This document shows positions 1 through 9,492 of a DNA stretch of 64,000 nt, one piece after another; the first letter of the stretch is position 1; each line of letters opens with the position of its first letter. The notes beneath the pieces are model-generated. The model was not told the origin of the DNA. It saw only the letters and a list, made by a program, of their open reading frames with translations, and ran no database searches. Source of the DNA: Haemophilus sp. CCUG 60358. Lineage in GTDB: Bacteria; Pseudomonadota; Gammaproteobacteria; Enterobacterales; Pasteurellaceae. A program made the position numbers and the translations under genes. The stretch covers positions 124,447-188,446 of the forward strand of contig NZ_LZOZ01000008.1 in the NCBI RefSeq assembly GCF_001679485.1, in the 5' to 3' direction.

Positions 1-1
1 T

Positions 2-3000
2 TTAGGTGTAGGCTCTATTGCAGATGGCGTTAATGCAATCGCCATGGGAGTTTCATCAAATGCTTCAAACACTGATTCTATGGCATTGGGGACACTAGCT
101 AAAGCATTGGGTGAAAAGTCAATGGCATTAGGTCAAGATTCAATGGCTAATGCAACCAACTCAGTTTCGATGGGTGTGCAATCAAAGGCATCTGGAGTTA
201 ATGCAATGGCTTTTGGCGCCAACTCAAACGCGTCGAATGAGACAACAATTGCTATCGGTGTTAATTCATTAGCAAGTGGTGTAAATACCGTGGCTTTAGG
301 ACAAGGGAGTAAAGCGACTGATTATTCTGCGATGGCGTTTGGCTTAGGTGCAAATTCATCAGGTCGATATTCAATTGCAATTGGCCAAGATACGAAGGCT
401 GCGATAGAGCATTCTATTGCAATGGGGTATTCTGCTAATGCAGCAGAGGCTTTCACTATTTCTCAAGGGGCTTATTCTGAAGCGACTCAACGAGCGGCTA
501 TAGCATTAGGTTATACAGCCAAAGCAACAGATCGAGATGCGATGGCATTAGGTTCATTCGCTAATGCAAGTGCGAACAGTGCCGTTGCTCTGGGACCACA
601 TGCTAAAAGTACAGCATATAAATCTATTGCCCTAGGTGCTGATTCTGAAGCAGGGACAAATATGTTTGATGCTAACTCAACAAGTGCTGTATTTAAAAAT
701 GATGCAGGTTTAAATTCAGAAGTGAGATTTGCAGCAAGTTCATCTAGCATTGGTGGGGCAGTTTCTGTTGGTAAAGCAGGCAATGAGCGCCAAATCCATA
801 ATGTCGCTGCGGGTCGTATTTCTGCGACGTCAACGGATGCGGTAAATGGTTCTCAACTTCACGCAGTATTAAACAATAGCGGTTTTAATATACAAGAAAA
901 TGATACTCCACGTTCTCGTATAAATAATAATGGTGTAGTGAGCTTCAAAGATGGAAGTTTAACTACCGCGAATGTGACTAAAACTTCAAATGACACCATT
1001 GTGAAATTTGATGTGAAGACAACGAATATCACGACTGATGGACAAGGCAATGTAGCTGCAGCTGATAATTCAAATAATGTTGTAACTGCAGGTGATGTTG
1101 TTAAGACAATTAATGAAGTACGTAATTTACAAATGACATTTAATGGCAATAGCGGAAGTGCGGTCAAAAAATTAGGTGAATCTTTAAATATCAAAGGTTC
1201 AAATGGTTTAACGACAGTTGCAACTGGCAATGGAATTGAAGTTAAGATTGATGAAGAAACTCGTAAAAAAATTGATGATGCAAGCTCTGCAAAAGAAGTA
1301 TCAGCTTCGGTTTCTGGTTCATCAACAGTTTCTGTAACAGCAAAAACTCCAGCTAAAAATAAGGATGGTGTAGAAGTAACAGAGTATGCTGTGGATCTTT
1401 CTCAAGCAACAAAAGATGATATTAAAAAAGGTGTTGATGCTCATGATACTGTCACCAAGAAAGGTTTAACTTTCACAGGCGATAACGGTACTAAAACTGG
1501 TGTGAGAAAACTTGATGACGAAGTTGCAATCAAGGGAGATAAAAATATCACTACCAAAGCAAGCGGAAGCCAAGTTGAGGTAACATTAAATAAAAATATT
1601 GCAGTAGATAGTGTAAAAGCAGGTGATACAATCATTAATGATAATGGTTTAACGATTTCTAATGGTCCAAGTGTCACTAAATCAGGTATTAATGCGGCTG
1701 GTAATAAAATCACAGGTGTTGCAGCGGGCAAGGCTGATACTGACGCGGTGAATGTTTCGCAGTTGAACAAAGTCGTCAATGCAGCTAAAACTTCTGTGGA
1801 AGCGGGTAAAAACACGACAGTTACGAAAACTACAGGCACTAATGGTGAAAGTACTTATACAGTTGATGCAGTAGATACATCTGCGAGTGTGACAAGCACT
1901 TCTGGTGCTTTAAAAGTAGCTGCAGGCAAGCCGACTTTAGATGGTAATACAACAATTACTAAGTATGATATTGATTTGTCAGATAAGACCAAAGCAGATA
2001 TCGACAAAGGTGTGGATGCTCACAATACTGTCACCAATAAAGGTTTAACTTTTAAAGGCGATAACGGTACTAAAACTGATGCGAGAAAACTTGATAACGA
2101 AGTTGTAATTAAGGGAGATAAAAATATCGCTACCAAAGCAAGCGGAAGCCAAGTTGAGGTAACATTAAATAAAAATATTGCAGTAGATAGTGTAAAAGCA
2201 GGTGACACAACCATTAACAATAATGGTTTAATTGTTAACGGTGGTCCAAGTGTCACTAAAACTGGCATTAATGCTGCTGGTAATAAAATTAGCAATGTTG
2301 CAGCAGGTACCGATGACACAGATGCGGTGAATGTTTCACAATTGAAAGATGTGAAAGAACTTGTGGGTAAAGGCTGGAATGCAACAGCAACGAAGAAAGA
2401 AGGAACAACAGGCGAAGTGACTGGAACCGAAGTTGCGAATGTAGCACCTGGGGCGACAGTTAACTATATCGCAGGTGATAATATCAAACTTGAACAAAAT
2501 GGTATTAACTTCACGATTTCAACCACGAAAGACTTGAAAGCAGGAAATGTGACAGCGGATAAATTTACTGCAGGCAATACTGTTATTGAGGACAATCGTG
2601 TCGCTATTAATAATGGTCCAAGCATGACATCAATGGGAATTGATGCAGGGAGCAAAGCAATTAGTAACGTTACGGCTGGTGTAAAAGATACCGATGCTGT
2701 TAATGTAGCACAATTAAAGTCAGCCAAAACAGAAGTTGAAGAGGGTAAAAATACGACTGTTACATCAAGAATTGGAGCTAACGGCCAAATTATTTATAGT
2801 GTTAGTGCCAAGGATACTTCAGCGAATGTAACTACATCAGAAGCATTAGTCGTTGAAAACAGAGGTGAGAAAGATATCAACGGTACATCTGTGACTAATT
2901 ATTATCTTGATTTATCGCAAAAAACCAAAAATGACATCCAAAAAGGTGCAGATGCTAATACGGCAATTAGCTCAAAAGGCTTAACTTTTGTTGGTGATAG

Positions 3001-3601
3001 TAATAAATCTGATGTGAAAAAATTAGGCGATGAAGTTGAGATTACTGGTGATGATAATATCACTACAGTGGCTAACCCTAAAGGTGTTAACGTTAAGCTA
3101 AATAAAGATCTTAAAGTGAATACTGTAACAGCGAATAAATTCACTGCGGGTGATACTGTGATTGATGGCAATGGCGTAACCATTAAAAATGGTCCAAGCA
3201 TGACTAAAAATGGTATTGATGCAGGTAATAAACAAATTACCAATGTTGCACCAGGGCGCATTGCAGCAGACAGTACTGATGCGGTAAACGGCAGCCAATT
3301 ACACGAAGTAAAAGCTGACATGAATAACAAGATCAATAAGTTAAATGGTCAAGTGAACAAGTTAGGTAAGCGTGTAAATGCAGGTACAGCAAGCGCGTTA
3401 GCGGCGTCTCAATTACCACAAGCTTACATTCCAGGTAAGAGCATGGTATCTGTGGCAGCGGGTAATTACCAAGGTCAAAATGCAGTGGCATTAGGTATGT
3501 CACGTATTTCAGATAACGGTAAAATCATTATTCGTTTAGCAGGTACTAGCGATACACAAGGTAAAGTGGGTGTAGCAGTTGGTGCAGGTTACCACTGGTA
3601 A
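2..3601 (+). CDS. trimeric autotransporter adhesin (YadA/Hia-like), 5' end outside window
   Basis: This is the C-terminal 1199 residues of a surface adhesin; the frame is open to the window edge, so signal peptide and start are missing. The first ~215 residues are degenerate repeats of the S-x-A-L-G type, typical of a YadA-like left-handed beta-roll head. Neck motifs (DAVNGSQLH or DAVNVSQL) lie near nt 835, 1740, 2320, 2695 and 3280, separating stalk segments. The last ~100 residues hold a short coiled coil and a YadA anchor with four predicted beta strands, ending in a terminal Trp, as expected for type Vc secretion. Three homologous stalk modules are present, two of them nearly identical. 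The likely role is attachment to host or bacterial surfaces; the ligand cannot be told from sequence. A strong terminator follows. Confidence 0.93.
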   Translation, partial: LGVGSIADGVNAIAMGVSSNASNTDSMALGTLAKALGEKSMALGQDSMANATNSVSMGVQSKASGVNAMAFGANSNASNETTIAIGVNSLASGVNTVALGQGSKATDYSAMAFGLGANSSGRYSIAIGQDTKAAIEHSIAMGYSANAAEAFTISQGAYSEATQRAAIALGYTAKATDRDAMALGSFANASANSAVALGPHAKSTAYKSIALGADSEAGTNMFDANSTSAVFKNDAGLNSEVRFAASSSSIGGAVSVGKAGNERQIHNVAAGRISATSTDAVNGSQLHAVLNNSGFNIQENDTPRSRINNNGVVSFKDGSLTTANVTKTSNDTIVKFDVKTTNITTDGQGNVAAADNSNNVVTAGDVVKTINEVRNLQMTFNGNSGSAVKKLGESLNIKGSNGLTTVATGNGIEVKIDEETRKKIDDASSAKEVSASVSGSSTVSVTAKTPAKNKDGVEVTEYAVDLSQATKDDIKKGVDAHDTVTKKGLTFTGDNGTKTGVRKLDDEVAIKGDKNITTKASGSQVEVTLNKNIAVDSVKAGDTIINDNGLTISNGPSVTKSGINAAGNKITGVAAGKADTDAVNVSQLNKVVNAAKTSVEAGKNTTVTKTTGTNGESTYTVDAVDTSASVTSTSGALKVAAGKPTLDGNTTITKYDIDLSDKTKADIDKGVDAHNTVTNKGLTFKGDNGTKTDARKLDNEVVIKGDKNIATKASGSQVEVTLNKNIAVDSVKAGDTTINNNGLIVNGGPSVTKTGINAAGNKISNVAAGTDDTDAVNVSQLKDVKELVGKGWNATATKKEGTTGEVTGTEVANVAPGATVNYIAGDNIKLEQNGINFTISTTKDLKAGNVTADKFTAGNTVIEDNRVAINNGPSMTSMGIDAGSKAISNVTAGVKDTDAVNVAQLKSAKTEVEEGKNTTVTSRIGANGQIIYSVSAKDTSANVTTSEALVVENRGEKDINGTSVTNYYLDLSQKTKNDIQKGADANTAISSKGLTFVGDSNKSDVKKLGDEVEITGDDNITTVANPKGVNVKLNKDLKVNTVTANKFTAGDTVIDGNGVTIKNGPSMTKNGIDAGNKQITNVAPGRIAADSTDAVNGSQLHEVKADMNNKINKLNGQVNKLGKRVNAGTASALAASQLPQAYIPGKSMVSVAAGNYQGQNAVALGMSRISDNGKIIIRLAGTSDTQGKVGVAVGAGYHW
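1431..2339 (+). repeat. tandem stalk-module duplication in the adhesin, period 579 bp
   Basis: Two modules starting near 1431 and 2010 encode similar stalk segments (VDAH-TVT-KGLTF...). The segments 1532-1626 and 2111-2205 are 95 bases long and differ at one position. The 579-bp period equals 193 codons, so unequal recombination would keep the frame and change stalk length. A third, more diverged copy begins near 2940. Confidence 0.85.
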
Positions 3602-3617
3602 TTTATTGTTAATAAAT

Positions 3618-3648
3618 AAAAGGCATGGGAAACCATGCCTTTTTTATT
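3618..3648 (+). terminator. intrinsic terminator of the adhesin gene
   Basis: An 11-bp perfect stem (AAAAGGCATGG, 3618-3628, with CCATGCCTTTT, 3633-3643) closes on a GAAA tetraloop and runs into a T tract, 16 bases after the stop codon. Confidence 0.9.
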
Positions 3649-3714
3649 GCCAAAAGTGCGGTCGATTTTCATCTTGTTTTTCGTATAATAGGGTAAGTCA
3701 ACTTGGAGAAGAAT

Positions 3715-4434
3715 ATGATTATCGGACCTTATATCAACGCACTGGCGATTATTAGTGGCGCAGTTATCGGTGCGGCGCTCGGTGGACGCATTCCAGAGCG
3801 TTTACGCACTAATCTAACCTTAATCTTTGGCTTGTGTTCCATGGGCATGGGTATTGTGATGGTGGCGAAAACCACCAATATGCCAGCAATGATTTTATCG
3901 GTGTTATTAGGGACGATAATTGGCGAGTTGCTTTTATTGGAACAGGGGATCAATAAACTGGCATCATCAGCCAAAGGTATTGTTGAAAAGATGTTTCCTG
4001 ATAAGCCAAGTAGCATGCATAGCCAAGAAGAGTTCTTATCTAAATTTGTTGCGATTGTAGTTTTATTTTCATTTAGTGGAACGGGGATTTTCGGGGCGAT
4101 GAATGAGGGGATGAGTGGTAATTTTGATATCCTCATTGTGAAATCCTTTTTAGATTTTTTCACCGCGATGATCTTTGCCACATCGCTTGGCATTTCTGTG
4201 GCAAGTATTTTTGTGCCACAAACATTGGTTCAAGTGATTTTAGCTTATTCTGCGGTGTTTATTATTCCTTTTGTAACACCTGAAATGCGAGGTGATTTTG
4301 CTGCGGTAGGCGGTATGCTAATGATTGCGGCGGGCTTTCGCATTTGTAATATCCAAATGTTCCATGTGGCGAATATGTTGCCGGCTCTTTTTCTCGCCAT
4401 GCCAATTTCTCATTTCTGGAGTACCTTTTTCTAA
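3715..4434 (+). CDS. yqgA: DUF554 family inner-membrane protein YqgA
   Basis: A 239-residue polytopic membrane protein with about six or seven hydrophobic segments. The opening (MIIGPYINALAII-GA-IGA-LG) and the G-rich first helices are typical of the DUF554/YqgA family, whose biochemical role is not established. The ATG at 3715 is chosen because GGAGAAG (3705-3711) precedes it at good spacing; a TTG twelve bases upstream would overlap that ribosome-binding site. The gene appears monocistronic, lying between the adhesin terminator and a terminator shared with mutM. An uptake signal sits just upstream at about 3653-3661. Confidence 0.85.
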   Translation: MIIGPYINALAIISGAVIGAALGGRIPERLRTNLTLIFGLCSMGMGIVMVAKTTNMPAMILSVLLGTIIGELLLLEQGINKLASSAKGIVEKMFPDKPSSMHSQEEFLSKFVAIVVLFSFSGTGIFGAMNEGMSGNFDILIVKSFLDFFTAMIFATSLGISVASIFVPQTLVQVILAYSAVFIIPFVTPEMRGDFAAVGGMLMIAAGFRICNIQMFHVANMLPALFLAMPISHFWSTFF

Positions 4435-4435
4435 A

Positions 4436-4466
4436 AAATAGGCGTGTATAACGCCTATTTCTTTTT
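4436..4466. terminator. bidirectional terminator between yqgA and mutM
   Basis: Stem AAATAGGCG (4436-4444) pairs with CGCCTATTT (4452-4460), with T-rich tracts on both strands. It serves the convergent genes yqgA and mutM and overlaps the last codons of mutM. Confidence 0.8.
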
Positions 4467-5270
4467 CTGACAATGAGGGCAATAAAAGCTATTGCGTTGC
4501 CCAATAATCATACTTTCAATCTTAGTGCCACATTTAGGACAAGGTTTATCTTTGTTTCCGTACACTAACAATTCCTGAGCAAAATAACCTGGACGGCCAT
4601 CGGGTTGTAAGAAATCTTTTAATGTTGTACCACCTTGTGTAATGGCTTTCGCTAATACGTTTTTAATCGTTTCAACGAGTAAGGCACATTGGTTTCGTGT
4701 GAGATTTTCGGCTAATTTCATCGGATGCAAACCACATAAAAAGAGTGTTTCATTGGCATAAATATTTCCTACGCCCACGACGACAGCATTATCCATTAAA
4801 AAGGTTTTAAGTGCGGTCGATTTCTTGCGTGATTTTTTAAAAAGGTATTCCGCATTAAATTCATCAGAAAGTGGTTCTGGACCAAGTTTTAGAAAAAGAT
4901 GAAAGTCACCTAAGCTTTCCGTCCATAACCATGCACCGAAGCGTCTCGGGTCATTATAACGCAGTAATTTGCCATTATTCATTACAATATCAAGGTGATC
5001 GTGTTTATCAATAGGACTATCGTGCGGCACAATTCGAACAGAGCCAGACATGCCTAAATGGCCAATGATATAACCTTTTTCAGTATGAATAATGAGGTAT
5101 TTCGCACGGCGAGAAGTATCTAAAATTTTGACGTTTTTGAGCGTTGTTAATTCAGGAGAGACAACCCAGCGTAATTGTGGTTGACGCACTACAATTTTTT
5201 CAATGGTAAAACCTTTTAAATAGGGACTGACACCGCGTAGGGCTGTTTCGACTTCAGGAAGTTCAGGCAT
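4455..5270 (-). CDS. mutM: formamidopyrimidine-DNA glycosylase MutM (Fpg)
   Basis: Base-excision repair enzyme removing 8-oxoguanine and ring-opened purines, with AP-lyase activity. The protein starts MPELPEVET, giving the catalytic Pro2 and Glu3; this fixes the start at 5270, because a longer open frame upstream would bury the N-terminal proline. The C-terminus has the zinc finger (CPKC ... CPHC), and an intact helix-two-turn-helix region precedes it. Length is 271 residues, normal for the family. It lies downstream of rpmB-rpmG on the same strand but is separated from them by a terminator, so its expression may depend partly on readthrough. Confidence 0.96.
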   Translation of the reverse strand: MPELPEVETALRGVSPYLKGFTIEKIVVRQPQLRWVVSPELTTLKNVKILDTSRRAKYLIIHTEKGYIIGHLGMSGSVRIVPHDSPIDKHDHLDIVMNNGKLLRYNDPRRFGAWLWTESLGDFHLFLKLGPEPLSDEFNAEYLFKKSRKKSTALKTFLMDNAVVVGVGNIYANETLFLCGLHPMKLAENLTRNQCALLVETIKNVLAKAITQGGTTLKDFLQPDGRPGYFAQELLVYGNKDKPCPKCGTKIESMIIGQRNSFYCPHCQKKK

Positions 5271-5300
5271 AGATAATCTCGGTAATGAATTTGTGATATA

Positions 5301-5330
5301 AAAAAACCCGAACAATGTCGGGCTTTTTTC
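5301..5330 (-). terminator. terminator after rpmG
   Basis: CCCGA (5307-5311) pairs with TCGGG (5318-5322), extended by flanking A and T runs. Read on the minus strand it is a GC hairpin followed by a run of T, placed between rpmG and the mutM start. Confidence 0.75.
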
Positions 5331-5343
5331 AAAATCAGCAAAA

Positions 5344-5514
5344 TTATTTGATTTTTGCTTCTTTATAGATAACGTGTTTACGCACTACTGGATCAAATTT
5401 TTTGATTTCCATTTTTTCAGGCATATTACGTTTGTTTTTATCAGTTGTGTAGAAGTGACCGGTCTCTGCAGTAGAAACTAAACGGATTTTCTCACGAGCG
5501 CCTTTAGCTGCCAT
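5344..5514 (-). CDS. rpmG: 50S ribosomal protein L33
   Basis: A 56-residue basic protein beginning [20 protein letters not shown] and ending KEAKIK, matching bacterial L33 of the large ribosomal subunit. It has no zinc-binding Cys pairs, so it is the zinc-free form. It lies 11 bases downstream of rpmB, the usual order, and is co-transcribed with it. Too short for a default gene caller but clearly real. Confidence 0.95.
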
Positions 5515-5525
5515 GTTTTAGCTCC

Positions 5526-5762
5526 TTAGATTTTTTCGCCACGAGCACGGATTTCAGCTAACACTGCATCAATGCCTTTTTTATCGATAATACGCATACC
5601 TTTCGCAGTTAAACGTAAGGTCACGAAACGGTTTTCACTTTCAACCCAGAAACGGTGAGTGTGAAGGTTTGGAAGAAAACGACGACGTGTCGCATTCAAC
5701 GCGTGTGAGCGGTTGTTACCCACAGCTGGACGCTTGCCTGTTACTTGACAAACTCTAGACAT
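5526..5762 (-). CDS. rpmB: 50S ribosomal protein L28
   Basis: A 78-residue ribosomal protein starting [20 protein letters not shown], the conserved L28 N-terminus; the start is at 5762, four codons inside the longest open frame and preceded by TTGGAG. It forms an operon with rpmG. A consensus promoter sits about 120 bases upstream, and the intervening leader is full of inverted repeats, suggesting post-transcriptional control. Confidence 0.96.
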
Positions 5763-5878
5763 AATAATCTCCAATAATTTAAATATAAGCTCGAGCTTAT
5801 GGTTCGGATAATGAAGCTTAAAACTAAGCTTGCTTCCTCGTCAGGTCGCAGTATCCGACCCACTTACTATATTAAAGG
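5763..5878 (-). promoter_or_regulatory. structured 5' leader of rpmB-rpmG
   Basis: The roughly 115-base leader contains a perfect 16-bp palindrome ATAAGCTCGAGCTTAT (5785-5800) close to the ribosome-binding site. A hairpin AAGCTTA/TAAGCTT lies at 5814-5820 and 5825-5831. A long-range pairing between 5852-5860 and 5801-5810 encloses that hairpin. GGTCG at 5844-5848 can instead pair with CGACC at 5856-5860, which excludes the long-range stem. Alternative pairings of this kind are typical of autoregulated ribosomal-protein leaders; that function here is inference. Confidence 0.5.
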
Positions 5879-5884
5879 TCGCAA

Positions 5885-5913
5885 ATTATACTGACTTTAT
5901 TTTCATTTCTCAA
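5885..5913 (-). promoter_or_regulatory. sigma70 promoter of rpmB-rpmG
   Basis: Read on the minus strand: -35 TTGAGA (5908-5913), 17-base spacer, -10 TATAAT (5885-5890). Transcription would start near 5878. Confidence 0.75.
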
Positions 5914-5980
5914 GTCCAAAAGCGATTTTTCCGTCTTTAAATGGAAATGAACGATAAAAAAATCATCAAATTCCCTAAAA

Positions 5981-6646
5981 CTATAACAGATTATGTTCTG
6001 CAAAAGAATAACAAGTCCCTTTGCCGACAATAAAATGATCCAAAATACGAATATCCATTAACTCAGCAGCCTCAATAATTTTTTGTGTGATCATTTTGTC
6101 GGAATAGCTCGGTTCTGCTAGGCCAGAAGGGTGGTTGTGAGCCAAAATTAAGGCGGCTGCATTGCAGTAAAGGCTTTCTTTGATGATTTCACGAGGATAA
6201 ACATTCGTCACATTAATTGTGCCTAAAAATAACCGCTCTTTTTTAATCAAACGATGTTGATTATCTAGAAATAACACCATAAAAATTTCACGTTCTTCGT
6301 GGTGAAGCTCCGCTTGAAGATAAAGCTTTACCGTAGATGTGTCGCTAAATACATGCTCTATCAGTAATTCTTGCTTCAGATAGCGTTTTGTCATTTCTGT
6401 GGTGGCTTGCAGTTGAATAAACTGCGTAATGCCTAATCCTTTTACTTTGCAAAAGGCTTCTTTATCTGCGCTTAATAAGCTTCGAAGAGAGCCAAAATGT
6501 TGCAGCACGTTATGTGATAATTCCATGACAGGGCAGCCTTTAATCCCTGTACGTAAGAAAATAGCGAGTAATTCGTGATCTTCTAGGGCTTCAACGCCAT
6601 ATTTCAACAATTTTTCACGAGGCATTAAAGGAGTGTTTGTTTGCAT
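5981..6646 (-). CDS. radC: RadC family JAMM-domain protein
   Basis: A 221-residue protein with the N-terminal UPF0758 helical region (MPREKLL-YG-E-L-D-ELLAIFLRTG) and a C-terminal JAB/MPN domain. The metal-binding motif is intact: HNHPSG followed by Asp (AHNHPSGLAEPSYSD). RadC was once called a DNA repair protein, but that role is not supported and the function remains unclear. The start at 6646 has a weak ribosome-binding site; an internal ATG seven codons downstream (MPREKLL) is a credible alternative. The gene is divergent from coaBC. Confidence 0.9.
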   Translation of the reverse strand: MQTNTPLMPREKLLKYGVEALEDHELLAIFLRTGIKGCPVMELSHNVLQHFGSLRSLLSADKEAFCKVKGLGITQFIQLQATTEMTKRYLKQELLIEHVFSDTSTVKLYLQAELHHEEREIFMVLFLDNQHRLIKKERLFLGTINVTNVYPREIIKESLYCNAAALILAHNHPSGLAEPSYSDKMITQKIIEAAELMDIRILDHFIVGKGTCYSFAEHNLL

Positions 6647-6847
6647 ATTAATTAATGAAAAGAAAAAAGTGCGGTCAATTTTCAGGATGTTTTCAATCTT
6701 TGCGAGAAACTAGTTTTATTTTTGAAATCGAGATCGCAAAAATAAAATTTTTTATTGGCGAAATTTGAAGTAAAATAGGCGACCTTAAGTTGTTAAGTAC
6801 TAACACACAAAACAGATCCATTCTATTAAGTTGCAGCGGAGTAGCAA

Positions 6848-8050
6848 ATGAGCTTGAGCGGAAAGCGTATTGTTGTCGGGATTACAGGAGGCATCGCCGC
6901 CTATAAAACCATTGAGTTTATTCGTTTATTACGCAAATCTAACGCAGAAGTTCGAGTGGCTTTAACGCCAGCCGCTGCTGAATTTGTCACACCTTTAACG
7001 CTACAAGCCATTTCGGGTAATGCGGTTTCTCAATCTTTACTTGATCCACAAGCTGAATTAGCCATGGGACATATTGAGCTGGCCAAATGGGCTGATGCGA
7101 TTGTGATTGCGCCGGCTAGCGCCGATTTTATTGCGCGTTTAACCGTTGGAATGGCTAATGATTTACTCAGTACGATTTGTCTCGCGACAAGTGCCCCTAT
7201 TTTGCTCGCACCGGCGATGAATCAGCAAATGTACCGCCAGGCGATTACACAACAAAATTTGACCGCTCTTTCTGTGCGAGGTATTCATTTTGTTGGGCCA
7301 AATAGTGGCTTTCAAGCTTGTGGCGATGTGGGCGCAGGCAGAATGTCTGAACCGGCTGAAATTTTTGCGTCGCTTCAATCACTTTTTGCTGTTCAGCAGG
7401 ATTTAGCCGATTTAAGTGTCACCATTACGGCAGGCCCAACGCGTGAGGCTATCGATCCTGTTCGTTATATTTCTAATCACAGCTCAGGTAAAATGGGCTT
7501 TGCAATTGCCGAGGCCTTTGCAAAACGTGGAGCAAATGTCACCTTAATTGCAGGGCCTGTTAATCTGGCTACACCGAAAAATGTTCATCGCATTGATGTG
7601 ACAACCGCCCATGAAATGTGGCAAGCCTCCCTTGAAAGTGCGGTCAAAAATCGCATCTTTATTGGCTGTGCTGCGGTGGCTGATTATCGAGTTGCGGAAG
7701 TTGCTGATCAAAAAATTAAGAAAACCAATGATAACGATGAGCTTTCTCTTAAATTGGTGAAAAATCCAGACATTATCGCAAGTGTGGCAAGTTTAGAAAA
7801 AGATCGTCCATTTGTTGTGGGCTTTGCTGCTGAAACGCAAAATGTCGCTGAGTATGCGAAGAGCAAACTTCAACGCAAAAATTTAGATATGATTTGTGCC
7901 AATGATGTATCGGGTGGGCAAGTATTCGGACAAGATCAAAATGCCTTGCAGATCTTTTGGAAAACAGGCGAAAAAGCGTTGCCGTTAGCTGATAAAAATA
8001 AATTGGCAGAAGTGTTGGTCACTGAAATTGTTGAGCATTATCACAAATAA
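6848..8050 (+). CDS. coaBC: bifunctional phosphopantothenoylcysteine decarboxylase / phosphopantothenate-cysteine ligase
   Basis: Catalyses two consecutive steps of coenzyme A synthesis. The N-terminal flavoprotein half (residues ~1-190) begins with [10 protein letters not shown] and carries the active-site His in [10 protein letters not shown] and the PASADF motif. The C-terminal ligase half has [21 protein letters not shown] and the [17 protein letters not shown] block with the essential Lys. Length of 400 residues is normal. An in-frame uptake signal encodes ESAVKN near nt 7638. The next gene, dut, is 73 bases downstream, the same order as in many gammaproteobacteria. Confidence 0.96.
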   Translation: MSLSGKRIVVGITGGIAAYKTIEFIRLLRKSNAEVRVALTPAAAEFVTPLTLQAISGNAVSQSLLDPQAELAMGHIELAKWADAIVIAPASADFIARLTVGMANDLLSTICLATSAPILLAPAMNQQMYRQAITQQNLTALSVRGIHFVGPNSGFQACGDVGAGRMSEPAEIFASLQSLFAVQQDLADLSVTITAGPTREAIDPVRYISNHSSGKMGFAIAEAFAKRGANVTLIAGPVNLATPKNVHRIDVTTAHEMWQASLESAVKNRIFIGCAAVADYRVAEVADQKIKKTNDNDELSLKLVKNPDIIASVASLEKDRPFVVGFAAETQNVAEYAKSKLQRKNLDMICANDVSGGQVFGQDQNALQIFWKTGEKALPLADKNKLAEVLVTEIVEHYHK

Positions 8051-8123
8051 AATACGTTCAAAATTCGTTGAATTTTGTGACCGCACTTTTGTATGACAGA
8101 TTTCTTTTAAAGGATAAATAAGC

Positions 8124-8579
8124 ATGAAAAAAATTGATGTAAAAATTTTAGATAGCCGTATTGGCAACGAATTTCCTTTACCAACCTATGCAACCGAAGG
8201 TTCAGCAGGTTTGGATTTACGTGCGTTGCTTGAAGAAGGCATCGAAATTCAACCAGGCGAAACCAAACTTATCCCAACAGGCCTTTCAATTTATATTGCC
8301 GATCCAAATCTTGCAGCAGTGATTTTGCCTCGTTCGGGTTTAGGTCATAAACACGGTATCGTATTGGGTAACTTAGTGGGCTTAATTGATTCAGATTACC
8401 AAGGTCCATTAATGGTGTCTGTATGGAATCGTGGCCATGAATCGTTCAAAATTGAAGTCGGCGATCGCATCGCACAGTTAGTCTTTGTGCCAGTCGTACA
8501 AGCGGAATTCAATATTGTCAGCGAATTTACCGAAACTGAACGCGGTGAGGGCGGTTTTGGTCATTCAGGTAAAAAATAA
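8124..8579 (+). CDS. dut: deoxyuridine 5'-triphosphate nucleotidohydrolase (dUTPase)
   Basis: Hydrolyses dUTP to dUMP and pyrophosphate, keeping uracil out of DNA and supplying dUMP for thymidylate. All five trimeric-dUTPase motifs are visible: [36 protein letters not shown] and the C-terminal [10 protein letters not shown]. Length is 151 residues. It is preceded by AAGGAT and sits three bases before slmA. Confidence 0.97.
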   Translation: MKKIDVKILDSRIGNEFPLPTYATEGSAGLDLRALLEEGIEIQPGETKLIPTGLSIYIADPNLAAVILPRSGLGHKHGIVLGNLVGLIDSDYQGPLMVSVWNRGHESFKIEVGDRIAQLVFVPVVQAEFNIVSEFTETERGEGGFGHSGKK

Positions 8580-8582
8580 ACT

Positions 8583-9236
8583 ATGGTAGAACAATTATCT
8601 CTCGTAGAAGTTGATGAGATTGCCGCGGAAATTAAACCGCCAAAAATCGAAAAACGCACGGTAAAAGAACGTCGTCAACAAGTGTTGACGGTGCTTACGC
8701 ATATGCTACATTCTGAACGCGGAATGGAGCGTATGACAACAGCGCGTTTGGCGGAAGAAGTGGGTGTGTCAGAGGCGGCGCTTTATCGTTACTTCCCAAG
8801 TAAAACCAAAATGTTTGAAGCGTTGATCGATAATATCGAAGCGAATTTATTTAGCCGTATCACCACATCAATTCGTAATGAAACAAACACCATGAATCGA
8901 GTGCGTGACATTATGCAGATGATCCTTGACTTTGCGCGTAAAAACCCAGGTTTGACACGTATTTTAACCGGACATGCATTGATGTTTGAAGAACCACTTT
9001 TACAGGCTCGTGTTGCGCAATTTTTCGATCGTCTTGAAATGCAATTTGTGAATATTTTACAAATGCGAAAATTACGCGAAGGGCGCGGTTTTAACGTCGA
9101 TGAACGCATTATTGCGGGGCATTTAGTGACGCTTTGTGAAGGGCAGTTTATGCGTTATGTCCGTACAAATTTCCGTTTAGGCGCAAATCAAAGTTTTGAA
9201 CAGCAATGGCGTTTTCTTGAACCGCTTTTTGCTTAA
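8583..9236 (+). CDS. slmA: nucleoid occlusion factor SlmA (TetR family)
   Basis: A 217-residue TetR-type protein. The N-terminal helix-turn-helix ([30 protein letters not shown]) is classical, and the rest fits SlmA, which binds chromosomal SBS sites and blocks FtsZ ring assembly over the nucleoid. The dut-slmA neighbourhood is conserved in Enterobacteria and Pasteurellaceae. The gene starts three bases after dut and is probably co-transcribed. Its ending TAA is followed closely by yheU. Confidence 0.93.
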   Translation: MVEQLSLVEVDEIAAEIKPPKIEKRTVKERRQQVLTVLTHMLHSERGMERMTTARLAEEVGVSEAALYRYFPSKTKMFEALIDNIEANLFSRITTSIRNETNTMNRVRDIMQMILDFARKNPGLTRILTGHALMFEEPLLQARVAQFFDRLEMQFVNILQMRKLREGRGFNVDERIIAGHLVTLCEGQFMRYVRTNFRLGANQSFEQQWRFLEPLFA

Positions 9237-9257
9237 TTGACTTTAGTTGATAAATAT

Positions 9258-9476
9258 ATGATTATTCCATGGCAAGAACTGCCAACAGAAACCTTAGAAA
9301 ATATTGTGGAAAGTGTGGTACTTAGGGAAGGCACCGATTATGGTTCACACGAATTTTCTTTAGAACAAAAAAAACAACACCTACTAAATAAGATTCACAA
9401 TGGAAGTGCAGTGATTGTTTGGTCAGAATTACATGAATCCATTGATATAAAAGATAAAATGGAATTTCTAAAATGA
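9258..9476 (+). CDS. yheU: UPF0270 family protein YheU
   Basis: A 72-residue cytoplasmic protein beginning [20 protein letters not shown], the hallmark of the UPF0270/YheU family. The ATG at 9258 matches the family start; the in-frame TTG at 9237 would add seven unconserved residues. The sequence [16 protein letters not shown] is also family-typical. Its function is unknown. It sits between slmA and crp, as I recall it does in H. influenzae. Confidence 0.85.
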   Translation: MIIPWQELPTETLENIVESVVLREGTDYGSHEFSLEQKKQHLLNKIHNGSAVIVWSELHESIDIKDKMEFLK

Positions 9477-9492
9477 ATCAATAGGAGCTTAT

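Noticed and set aside
1431-3300. CRISPR or satellite array within the adhesin
   Set aside because: The repeats are coding modules of a trimeric autotransporter stalk, 579 bp apart, without short spacers.
511-3336. Long minus-strand reading frames antisense to the adhesin
   Set aside because: They arise from the repetitive codon pattern of the adhesin; they have no ribosome-binding sites and no family features.
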